Below the pieces are notes generated by a model. The model saw only the letters and a list, made by a program, of their open reading frames with translations. It was not told the origin of the DNA and made no database searches. 10,803 nt of DNA, taken from JBFKMV01 sp041629655. GTDB lineage: Bacteria; Acidobacteriota; Polarisedimenticolia; Polarisedimenticolales; Polarisedimenticolaceae. The position numbers were made by a program, and so were the translations under genes. The DNA lies in contig JBFKMV010000174.1 in assembly GCA_041629655.1 (NCBI GenBank), positions 1-10,803 of the forward strand. The letters are read 5' to 3'. Shown here one piece after another: positions 1-7,273 of this stretch (positions are counted from its first letter, which is position 1; the number at the start of each line of letters is the position of its first letter).

Positions 1-1975
1 CCGCGGCGCCGACGACCACGTCCACCATCTGGGAGCCGGCCGGTCGCCGCCCGGTCTGCCGGGGCAGCACCAGTTCCACGGTCGTGCGGGCGCCGGCCTC
101 GAGCGTGCCGGCGACCGCGCCGACCGGAGCGACGCCCGGGGTGTCGGGGCGGTCCCCGCCGCCGGGCCACCACGGCGGCAACGCGCCCGGTTGCACCAGG
201 CTCTCTCCCGGCGGGGCCGCCAGCGCGACGAAGTCCCACGGCCCGGCGTCGAGGTTCTCGAGCGTCGCGCGGACGACCGTGGTGCGACCCCGACCCGGTT
301 CGGCCGCCACCGCCCGCACCACCACGCGCGGCTCGAGCAGCTCGAGCCGCCGATCCGCCGGGACGCCGGGCAGCTCCTGCCGGATTCCCGACGGCCAGTG
401 CACGATCAGCCGGTCGATCCGGGGATGCGTCCCGAGACCCAGATGCACCACGCGGCTCCCGCTCGACGCGTAGACCGGGTCGGCCAGCACCTGCCGCAGC
501 AGCACGCGGTGGCCCACGACGGCCTCCAGCCGCGCGCCGAGCGCCTCGCGGTTGGAACGCCAGCCCGCCAGCCTGAGCTGCGACCAGTGACGGTCGGCGT
601 CCACGAGCGCGCCGGTGCCGAGGTACAGCCGGCTGGGCGCGCCGACGTTCTTCGCGGCCGGGTGGCCGTTGTTCACGACGACGAAGTCGAGCAGGCCGTC
701 GCCGTTGACGTCGGACGCGGCGACGCCTCGTCCGGCCGCCCGGTCGTCCATCCCCGAGCGTGCCGGATCGACGCGCGTGAAGGTCCCGTCGCCGTCGTTC
801 AGCCACAGGTGGTTCGGCGAGCGCGGCTCGTTGAGAATGAACGAGGCTGCGGCGATGTGGCCGTTGACGACGATCAGGTCCTCCCACCCGTCGAGGTCCA
901 CGTCGCCCCACACCGTGCCCCAGGAGGTCAGCAGCAGGCTGCCGTCGTCGGTGCGTCCCTCGACGGGGCCGGCGGCGGGCGCCGCGTCGTCGAACAAGCC
1001 GCCGTCGTTTCGCAGCAACGGGTTGGGGCCCAGGTTCGTCAGGTACAGATCGAGATCGCCGTCACCGTCGTAGTCGGCGCCGGCGATGCCCATGTTGTAG
1101 TGCGGGTGAAGGTCGAAACCGGTCTCCACGGTCACGTCCGTGAAGCGCAGCGCGCCGCCCGGCGGCGTGTCGTTGCGGTACAGCCGGTTGGGCAACACGA
1201 AGTCCCCGAAGTCGTTGCCGACCGCCAGGTCGGGATCGCCGTCCTGGTCCACGTCGGCCGTCGAGACCGACAGCGTGCAGCCCGCCGTGGGATCGCCGAC
1301 GGGGGATTCCGGAACGGGCAGTCCCGGCGGCGGTGGCCGGAACACCCCGCGGTCGTCCACGCCGAGCGAGGCCGCCAGCTCCACGAACGCGGGCTCGCGG
1401 GCGGTGCCGACGTTGACGAACAGGTCGTTCGGGTAACCGACGTGGTACGGGAAATCGATCGTGCGCACGTAATTGCCGACGTACAGGTCGAGGTCGCCGT
1501 CGCGGTCCAGGTCGGCGAACGCCGCGCTCGAGCTCCACGCGTCGCCGGCCACTCCCCAGGCCGCCGCCACGTCCTCGAACCGCCCCCCGCCCAGGTTGCG
1601 GAACATCCGGTTCGGCCCGACCGCGGTGACGTACAGGTCCGTCCGCCCGTCCTGGTCCACGTCGGCCGCGATCACCCCCATCGCCTCGCGGGCCGCGCCG
1701 TCGCCGAGTCCCGAACCCGCCGTCACGTCGACCAGCCCGGTCCCGTCGTTGCGGTACAGCCGGTGGGCCCCGTCGCCGCTGACCAGGAACAGATCGTCGT
1801 CGCCATCCCCGTCCATGTCGAACCAGGCCACACCGCCGGACATGCCGTAGGTCACGGTGCCCGGACGGTGCACGAAGGCCAGCCCCCACTCCGCGGACGC
1901 GTCGCGGAACGGTTCCGCCCCGGCGACCAGGGACTGCGCCGTCAAGACGACCACCAGCAGGAGCAGGTTCTTCAC
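1..1975 (-). CDS. CRTAC1-family FG-GAP/VCBS repeat protein with ASPIC/UnbV domain (3' end outside the window)
   Basis: An exported, probably calcium-binding beta-propeller protein of unknown ligand; 658 residues are visible without a stop and the C-terminus lies beyond base 1. It starts at a GTG (1975-1973). Residues 2-19 form a signal peptide (KNLLLLVVVLTAQSLVAG). Seven Asp-rich FG-GAP/VCBS loops of DxDxDG type begin near residues 53, 105, 155, 241, 301, 358 and 422, as expected for one seven-bladed integrin-like propeller. Residues about 466-548 match ASPIC/UnbV, with HLGLGTHPRIDRLIVHWPSG as signature. Residues from about 550 look like an extra Ig/CARDB-like beta domain; this last call is weak. 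The gene starts 9 bases after the kinase stop in the same frame and has no clear Shine-Dalgarno, so translation is probably coupled to the kinase. Family members are secreted or periplasmic; the bacterial function is poorly known. Family call is firm, role unknown. Confidence 0.92.
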   Translation of the reverse strand, partial: MKNLLLLVVVLTAQSLVAGAEPFRDASAEWGLAFVHRPGTVTYGMSGGVAWFDMDGDGDDDLFLVSGDGAHRLYRNDGTGLVDVTAGSGLGDGAAREAMGVIAADVDQDGRTDLYVTAVGPNRMFRNLGGGRFEDVAAAWGVAGDAWSSSAAFADLDRDGDLDLYVGNYVRTIDFPYHVGYPNDLFVNVGTAREPAFVELAASLGVDDRGVFRPPPPGLPVPESPVGDPTAGCTLSVSTADVDQDGDPDLAVGNDFGDFVLPNRLYRNDTPPGGALRFTDVTVETGFDLHPHYNMGIAGADYDGDGDLDLYLTNLGPNPLLRNDGGLFDDAAPAAGPVEGRTDDGSLLLTSWGTVWGDVDLDGWEDLIVVNGHIAAASFILNEPRSPNHLWLNDGDGTFTRVDPARSGMDDRAAGRGVAASDVNGDGLLDFVVVNNGHPAAKNVGAPSRLYLGTGALVDADRHWSQLRLAGWRSNREALGARLEAVVGHRVLLRQVLADPVYASSGSRVVHLGLGTHPRIDRLIVHWPSGIRQELPGVPADRRLELLEPRVVVRAVAAEPGRGRTTVVRATLENLDAGPWDFVALAAPPGESLVQPGALPPWWPGGGDRPDTPGVAPVGAVAGTLEAGARTTVELVLPRQTGRRPAGSQMVDVVVGAA

Positions 1976-1984
1976 GCCGTGAAT

Positions 1985-4900
1985 CTACGTCGAACCGGTC
2001 CGCGTTGGGGTCAGAGGACCTCGGGCGCTGCGCAAGGCCTGTCCCACGCCGGCCAGCGTGTAGGGCTTGGGCAGCACCGCGGTGAACCCGTACTCGGTGT
2101 AGCGCGACATCACCGGGCTGTCGGAATACCCGCTGGATGCGATCGCCTTCAGCTCGGGGTCGAGCGTCAACAGTTGCGGCAGGACCTCGGCACCGCCCTT
2201 GCCCCCCGGGACGGTCAGGTCGAGGATCGCCACGTCGAAGTGCCGCTCCCGCGCCAGCTCCCGCGTGCACAGGTCCAGCAGCTCGTCGCCGTTGCTGGCG
2301 ACGGCCACCTCGTACCCCAGGTGTCCCAGCATCTCCCGCAGCACGTCGGCCACGAACGTCTCGTCCTCCAGGACCAGCACGCGGCCCGACTGTCCCGAGG
2401 CGACCGACTCCCGCTCGGGCGCCCGTCGGACCCGTCCGGTCGAGGCGGGAAGATAGACGGAGAACGTCGTGCCCCGCGCCGGGACCGATGCGACCCGGAT
2501 CGTTCCTCCGTGGCGCTGCACGATCGAGAACGACGTCGCCAGGCCGAGCCCGCTGCCGAAGTCCTTGGTCGTGTAGTAGGGCTCGAAGATCCGCTCCAGG
2601 TCCTCGGGGCGGATCCCGCGACCGAAGTCGCGCACGTCGATCCGGAGGAACTCACGGTCCCGCGGCAGTCCGGGGACGTCTTCGGCGCCCGCGTCGAGGT
2701 TCCGGCCCACGATCTCCACCCGCCCGCGCCCGTCCATCGCCTGGCGGGCGTTGAAGAACAGGTTCTCGAACACCTGGTGGATCTGGTCGGCATCGACTTC
2801 CACCGGCCACAGGTCGTCCGGCAGCTCGAGCGCGAAGCCCACCGCGGCGCCGCTGAACACGAAGCTCGCCGACTCCCGCAGCAGGTCGCCGATCGAGGCC
2901 GGTCCGGTGACCGGCGCCCCACCCCGAGCGAAGGTGACGAGCTGCCGCGCCAGTCGATGGGCGCGTCCCAGCGCCTTCTCCGCCTCGCGGAGCCGCCCCT
3001 GGGTGCGGTCGTCGAGGTCCGGGGTGGACTGGACGAGGGAGACGTTGCCCAGGATCGCCGTCAGCAGGTTGTTGAAGTCGTGCGCGATCCCGCCCGCCAG
3101 CACGCCGAGCGACTCCAGGCGCCGCGTCTTGGCCAGCTCGCCCTCGATCCGGCGGCGCTCCGTGACGTCCCGCAACACCAGCACCAGGCCCGGCGCGGGG
3201 ACCTCCGGAGGCCGGTAGGGTGCCGCGGCCAGCTCGACCTGGCGCGTGCCGCCGTCGCGTCCGAGCAGCGTCACGGTACGCTCCTCGCGACGCAGGGCGC
3301 CCGGCCCGCGGACCGCGTCGAGCAGGTCGCGCCAGGTCTCGATCGCCGCGCCGGCTTGCAGCGCCTCGTCGATCGTGCGCCCGACGGCCTCGTCCTCGTC
3401 GAGACCCGTGATGCGCGCCGCGGCGGAGTTGATCAACACGATGCGGTTGCCGTGATCGAGCGCGATCACCCCGTCGGCGATGCTGCCCAGGACGACCGCG
3501 AGCCGTTCCTTCTCCGAGACCACCGAGCGCCGCGAGCGTTCGAGATCGGAGGTGCGCCGGCGAACCTCGTCCTCGAGCCGCCGGGCGTAACGCCGCTGGG
3601 CCAGCAGGTTGTGGGTCATCAAGCCCAGCAGCACGATCGCGGCGCCGGCGAGGCCGAGGAACCAGCCGCGGCGCCAGAACGGCGGGGCGATCACGATCTC
3701 GGGCGAGCGCGTTGCCCGACCCCAGCTTCCGCGGGCGTTCCGCGCCTGGGCCACGAACGTGTAGCTGCCCGGCGGCACGCGGGGGTAACGCGCCTCGAGC
3801 CGCGTCGACGACTCGGCGATCACCCAATCCCGGTCCAGACCCTCGAGCCGGGTGCGGAACTCGATCTGCGTCTCGTCGACGAACGAGATCGCCCTGAGCA
3901 GGAACGTCAGCTCACCCCGCTCGGCGCCCAGGGTGCCGTCCGGCCGCGACGGCAACGAATCGCCCCGCGACCCGACTTCGAGCAGCTCCACCTCGAGTGC
4001 CGCGCCCGTGCGCTCGACCTCGTCGTAGCGCGATACACCGCGGTCGGTGCCGAGCCAGACCCGTCCCGCAGCGTCGACGATTCCCGCCGCACGGTTGGTC
4101 TCCAGGCCGGCCAGCCCGTCGCGCATCGTGAAGTGGCGCAGGTCCGCGTCGCCGTCCCAGCGAAACACGCCGTAGCTGGTGCCGAGCCAGATGCGCTGCT
4201 GCCGATCCTCGATGATGAAGTAGACGGGACGCTCGATCGCCAGCGACCCCAGCCCGCTGCGGACGAGCGAGTCTCCCTCGAGGCGGCGCAGGCCGCCCTG
4301 GGTACCCACCAGCACACGCCCCCGGCTGTCCTCCAGGACCGCGTACACGTTGTTGCCCATCAGCCCGTCGGGGCTCAGGGCGCGTCGCCAGCTGCCCCCG
4401 CGGTGGAGCACGAGCCCCCATCCACCGGTCGCCAGATACAGGGTTCCGTCGGCGCCGAGGAACATCCGCCGCGCGCCCGTCTCGAAATACTCCTCGGGGG
4501 CGGCCGGTTCGAGGCGGCCGTCCTCGTACCGCCACACTGCGTGATGGCCGCTGGCCCACAGCCGGCCCTCGGCGTCGAAACGTGCGGAGTAGACCCAGCT
4601 CCGGGAGTCTTCCCCGCCGCCGAACCAGCGTATTCTCCCCTGCGTGTCCAGGCGGGCCAGTCCGAAGCCCGAGACCGCCAGCCACACGTTGCCGGCCGCG
4701 TCGCGCTCCATGTCCAGCACCCGCGACACCATCGGATTGTCGACGTCCCCGCGCGACAGCGGAACGGCACGCAGCACGCCGTCGCGGTAGAAGGTCAGGC
4801 CCCGGTTGTGACCGAGCAGCAGGTTCCCGGGGCTCGTCTCCAGGATCGCCGTGACCTCGTCCTCGTACAGGCCGTCGCGTTCCGCCAGGTTGTCGAAGGG

Positions 4901-5902
4901 ACCGGCGACGACCTTGCTGACCCCGACCGCGGTCGCGATCCAGAGGTTTCCCTCGCGGTCGCGATGGAATGCCCGCACACCGCCGCCGACCAGCCCGTGC
5001 TGGCGGCCGAGCGGTTCGGGCCGCTCGGAGCCCGCCGCGAGATTGAACAGACCGCCGGCGTTGCCGAAGAACAGCCCTCCCTCGCCGTCCGGCACCAGGG
5101 TCAACGTTCCCCAGCCGTCGAGGGCAGGGCTTCCGATGCCGCGGGCGACCAGCGAGAAACCGTGCTCGCCGAGTCGTCCGACCCAGTCGCGCCCCTGGAC
5201 CCAGATCGAATCGCCGGCCGCGGAGGGATCGTCCGCGAGGCCCCAGACGCCCGGCGACAGGCCGTCCGGCGGCGTGAAACGACGCTCGAGGCGCCCGTCA
5301 CGCCACGACAGCAGGCCGGCGTCGGTGCCGACCAGCACCACGTCGCCGACCGCCAGCAACGCCCGGACGTCGTCGCCGGGAAGTCGACCGTCCGCCGCGC
5401 TGACGCGCGTCGGATCCGGCCCCTCGACCGCGAACAGCCCCAGCCCAAGCGTGCCGATCAGCGGAACCTGGCGGCCGTCTCGCGAGGCGACCGCGAAGCA
5501 GCTGATCCTCGGCCAGGGCCCCCCCAGGAAGGACTCGGAGCGGCGCGTCCATCCGTCCTCGTCCAGCACGTGGACGGCGCCGAAGGCATCCACCGCCCAG
5601 CCGCCGCCGCGATCGTCGAGCCGGAACCGGAACCCGGCTCGCAGCGGTCCGCCGCGGGCGAGATCCGACGTCTCCCACGCCGTGCCGTCGTAGATCGAGA
5701 TCCCGGTCGGGGTGAGGAACCACATCCGTCCGTCGGGCCCCTGCGCCACGTCGGAGACGTCGGAGTTGTGCAGCCCGTCCTGCTCGGTGTACGTGCGAAC
5801 CAGATCGACTTGGGCCGGCACGTCCGGCGTGCCGAGCCAGACGAGGAGCGAGGCCAGGATCAGCCGCACGGCCGCCTGTCCGGCTGGAACATCCATGATC
5901 AC
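1985..5902 (-). CDS. Hybrid sensor histidine kinase: periplasmic Reg_prop propeller, Y_Y_Y, PAS, HisKA/HATPase, C-terminal receiver
   Basis: A 1305-residue inner-membrane sensor kinase. An N-terminal signal/anchor (12-30) leads to a periplasmic propeller of Reg_prop repeats (about 35-635; e.g. LWIATAVGVSKV at 320 and VWLGTDRGVSRYDE at 615), then a Y_Y_Y domain (about 670-740), a membrane helix (about 747-768) and a cytoplasmic coiled coil. A PAS domain (about 800-912) precedes an NtrB-like HisKA with phosphoacceptor His941 in GGIAHDFNNLLTAI. The HATPase follows: N-box NLFFNARQAM at 1047, G1 box DFGRGI at 1092 and G2 GSGLGLA at 1116. The receiver (1174-1292) keeps E1179/D1180, phosphoacceptor D1228 and K1279. 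All catalytic residues are intact. Start: GTG 5902 is the first possible start after an upstream in-frame stop, with a weak AGGT ahead; ATG 5896, two codons later, is the alternative. Unlike Bacteroidetes hybrid two-component proteins it has no AraC-type DNA-binding domain, so its output partner is not visible. The ligand is unknown. Confidence 0.95.
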   Translation of the reverse strand: MIMDVPAGQAAVRLILASLLVWLGTPDVPAQVDLVRTYTEQDGLHNSDVSDVAQGPDGRMWFLTPTGISIYDGTAWETSDLARGGPLRAGFRFRLDDRGGGWAVDAFGAVHVLDEDGWTRRSESFLGGPWPRISCFAVASRDGRQVPLIGTLGLGLFAVEGPDPTRVSAADGRLPGDDVRALLAVGDVVLVGTDAGLLSWRDGRLERRFTPPDGLSPGVWGLADDPSAAGDSIWVQGRDWVGRLGEHGFSLVARGIGSPALDGWGTLTLVPDGEGGLFFGNAGGLFNLAAGSERPEPLGRQHGLVGGGVRAFHRDREGNLWIATAVGVSKVVAGPFDNLAERDGLYEDEVTAILETSPGNLLLGHNRGLTFYRDGVLRAVPLSRGDVDNPMVSRVLDMERDAAGNVWLAVSGFGLARLDTQGRIRWFGGGEDSRSWVYSARFDAEGRLWASGHHAVWRYEDGRLEPAAPEEYFETGARRMFLGADGTLYLATGGWGLVLHRGGSWRRALSPDGLMGNNVYAVLEDSRGRVLVGTQGGLRRLEGDSLVRSGLGSLAIERPVYFIIEDRQQRIWLGTSYGVFRWDGDADLRHFTMRDGLAGLETNRAAGIVDAAGRVWLGTDRGVSRYDEVERTGAALEVELLEVGSRGDSLPSRPDGTLGAERGELTFLLRAISFVDETQIEFRTRLEGLDRDWVIAESSTRLEARYPRVPPGSYTFVAQARNARGSWGRATRSPEIVIAPPFWRRGWFLGLAGAAIVLLGLMTHNLLAQRRYARRLEDEVRRRTSDLERSRRSVVSEKERLAVVLGSIADGVIALDHGNRIVLINSAAARITGLDEDEAVGRTIDEALQAGAAIETWRDLLDAVRGPGALRREERTVTLLGRDGGTRQVELAAAPYRPPEVPAPGLVLVLRDVTERRRIEGELAKTRRLESLGVLAGGIAHDFNNLLTAILGNVSLVQSTPDLDDRTQGRLREAEKALGRAHRLARQLVTFARGGAPVTGPASIGDLLRESASFVFSGAAVGFALELPDDLWPVEVDADQIHQVFENLFFNARQAMDGRGRVEIVGRNLDAGAEDVPGLPRDREFLRIDVRDFGRGIRPEDLERIFEPYYTTKDFGSGLGLATSFSIVQRHGGTIRVASVPARGTTFSVYLPASTGRVRRAPERESVASGQSGRVLVLEDETFVADVLREMLGHLGYEVAVASNGDELLDLCTRELARERHFDVAILDLTVPGGKGGAEVLPQLLTLDPELKAIASSGYSDSPVMSRYTEYGFTAVLPKPYTLAGVGQALRSARGPLTPTRTGST

Positions 5903-5952
5903 GGTGGAAACCTACATCTCGGCGGCACCGCGGGCCAGCGGGGGCGAACCGC

Positions 5953-6363
5953 TCAGACTCCGCGCCAGATCAGGTAGCCCCAGCCGCCCACAACCAGCGC
6001 GGCGGCGGCCACCCGCAGGATCGTGACCTCGCGGGCGTTCAGCGCCACGCGCCGCGGCGGCAGGCCGATGGCCCAGCGGGCGGTCGAGGCCACCGACCAC
6101 CCGACCGCACCCGCCAGCGCCAGGAACGCCAGCGGGTTCCAGGCGGCGGCCGTGAGGTCGCCCGACAGCAATCCCTCGATCATGCGCGTCGAGCCGCAGC
6201 CGAGGCACGGCACGCCGGTCCACTCGTGGAACAGGCACACCGGCCGCGGCAGGCCCAGCCTGAACCACACCGCGGCAACCAGCCCGCCCAGCCCCAGCAC
6301 CGCTCCGAACACCGCGCCGAGCGGGATGTCGCGCTGCGCTGCGATCGCCGGCTCGAGACGCAT
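5953..6363 (-). CDS. DUF2752 family small membrane protein
   Basis: A 136-residue membrane protein of unknown function. It carries the DUF2752 signature: Cys43 in CLFHEWTG, then PCLGCGSTRM at 52-61 (Cys53, Cys56), then a leucine-rich turn into WNPL at 75-78. Membrane segments are likely at about 15-35, 73-97 and 113-133. Start ATG 6363 is preceded by AGGGG about 8 bases upstream, which overlaps the stop of the preceding gene (6376-6378). DUF2752 proteins are short, so the length is normal. It is cotranscribed with the zinc-ribbon/Yip1 gene 12 bases upstream; from general knowledge this pairing recurs in bacteria, but I cannot confirm that here. The conserved cysteines suggest a metal site or disulfide, which is inference. 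Confidence 0.9.
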   Translation of the reverse strand: MRLEPAIAAQRDIPLGAVFGAVLGLGGLVAAVWFRLGLPRPVCLFHEWTGVPCLGCGSTRMIEGLLSGDLTAAAWNPLAFLALAGAVGWSVASTARWAIGLPPRRVALNAREVTILRVAAAALVVGGWGYLIWRGV

Positions 6364-6375
6364 CCCCGTCGACCC

Positions 6376-7128
6376 CTACTGCGCGAGGGCCCCGGTCAGG
6401 CCGAGCATCATCATCAGGCCGAACAGCGCCAGGCAGCACAGCAGCAGCGGCAGGAAGTAGGCCACGATGGCCCGCCAGGTGTCGGTACGGTGGCCGTAGA
6501 TCGCCGCCATGATCACCAGCACGAGGCTCCAGATCCCTCCGATGATCCCGCCGCAGAAGGGGACGATCCCCAGCAGGCCCGGCGTGCTGCCGTAGCTCAC
6601 CGCCCGCAGCGTGGTCGGGAAGCCGCTCCTGCCGTCGCCGAGGATCAACAGTGCGACGTGGTAGATCCCGGCGTTGATGAACAAGCCCACCACCACGAGC
6701 GCGGGGCTGAACACCAGGATCACCAGCAGGAACCCCGTGCCGATCGCGAACCCCTCGGCGTCTCCCTCGGCCAGCGCCGCGAACCCGCCGAACATCACCT
6801 GCCAGATGATCGAGAACACGACGTTGATCGTGCCGATCACCACGCCGTAGATCAGCGGCGCGCCGATGTCGTCGGTATCCATGTTCGAGAACAGTCGCAC
6901 CGGGTCGGAGAAGGCGAGCTTGATCGTCTCCAGAAAGCGGCCCAAAAACGGTTGCGTCGAGTCTTCGAAGGGGACGCTGGAGGGCCCGCGCGGGCCGGCG
7001 CCGCCACCGGCGCCCCCGGCGGCCGGTCCCGCTCCCGCGGCGGCCAGGCTGACGCCGCAGTTCGGACACCACTGGGCCCCCGCATCCTCCACACCCTGTC
7101 CGCAATTCGGGCAGCTCCTCGTCGTCAT
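6376..7128 (-). CDS. Zinc-ribbon and Yip1-domain membrane protein
   Basis: A 250-residue integral membrane protein. A short N-terminal zinc ribbon has CPNC at 6-9 and CPNC at 21-24, four Cys likely to bind one zinc. A low-complexity Gly/Ala/Pro linker (about 28-52) follows, then a Yip1-like multi-helix domain with about five membrane segments (roughly 88-115, 128-155, 180-202, 203-215 and 218-245). Start ATG 7128 has a strong Shine-Dalgarno, AGGAGGA at 7141-7135, about 7 bases upstream. It is the first gene of the leftward group and has a good promoter candidate upstream. Bacterial Yip1-domain proteins are uncharacterised. The eukaryotic relatives act in vesicle traffic, but that role should not be carried over. 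Family call is good, function unknown. Confidence 0.9.
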   Translation of the reverse strand: MTTRSCPNCGQGVEDAGAQWCPNCGVSLAAAGAGPAAGGAGGGAGPRGPSSVPFEDSTQPFLGRFLETIKLAFSDPVRLFSNMDTDDIGAPLIYGVVIGTINVVFSIIWQVMFGGFAALAEGDAEGFAIGTGFLLVILVFSPALVVVGLFINAGIYHVALLILGDGRSGFPTTLRAVSYGSTPGLLGIVPFCGGIIGGIWSLVLVIMAAIYGHRTDTWRAIVAYFLPLLLCCLALFGLMMMLGLTGALAQ

Positions 7129-7157
7129 GCCGGTTCCTCCTGGACGTTCCCGGCCGT

Positions 7158-7186
7158 ATCACAACCGACGCCCGACAGGATGTCAA
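7158..7186 (-). promoter_or_regulatory. Sigma-70-like promoter of the leftward four-gene group
   Basis: On the minus strand a perfect -35 TTGACA (7186-7181) is followed, after a 17-base spacer, by TGTGAT (7163-7158; 4 of 6 matches to TATAAT). The expected start of transcription is near 7151, giving a leader of about 23 bases that contains the AGGAGGA ribosome binding site. The placement is what one would expect, but the start point is not measured. Confidence 0.6.
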
Positions 7187-7235
7187 CCCGCACCGCGTGG
7201 GGCGAAGTCCGGATTCGGCGCCGGCGGCCCCGGGA

Positions 7236-7264
7236 TTGACCGCGGGAGACGCGCCGCGTATACA
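7236..7264 (+). promoter_or_regulatory. Sigma-70-like promoter of the ankyrin/PQQ lipoprotein gene
   Basis: TTGACC (7236-7241; 5 of 6 matches) and TATACA (7259-7264; 4 of 6) are separated by exactly 17 bases. The predicted start is near 7270-7272, only 2-4 bases before ATG 7274, so the transcript would be leaderless or nearly so. No Shine-Dalgarno precedes the ATG, which agrees with that reading. Confidence 0.55.
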
Positions 7265-7273
7265 GGCTGCAGC

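Noticed and set aside
1062..2270. An Arg/Gly/Pro-rich open frame on the minus strand overlapping the kinase end and the CRTAC1 start
   Set aside because: It is a frame-shifted reading of the two real genes; FG-GAP motifs appear only in the chosen frame.
191..5977. A 1928-codon open frame on the plus strand opposite the CRTAC1 and kinase genes
   Set aside because: It is antisense to two genes with clear domains and intact catalytic motifs. Its translation is low-complexity, rich in Arg, Val, Gln, Asp and His, with no domain. Codon bias in GC-rich genes removes stops from this frame.
6866..7273. An N-terminal extension of the propeller lipoprotein to an upstream ATG at 6866
   Set aside because: The extension overlaps the Yip1 gene antisense, has no domain, and would bury the signal peptide and lipobox that start at ATG 7274.
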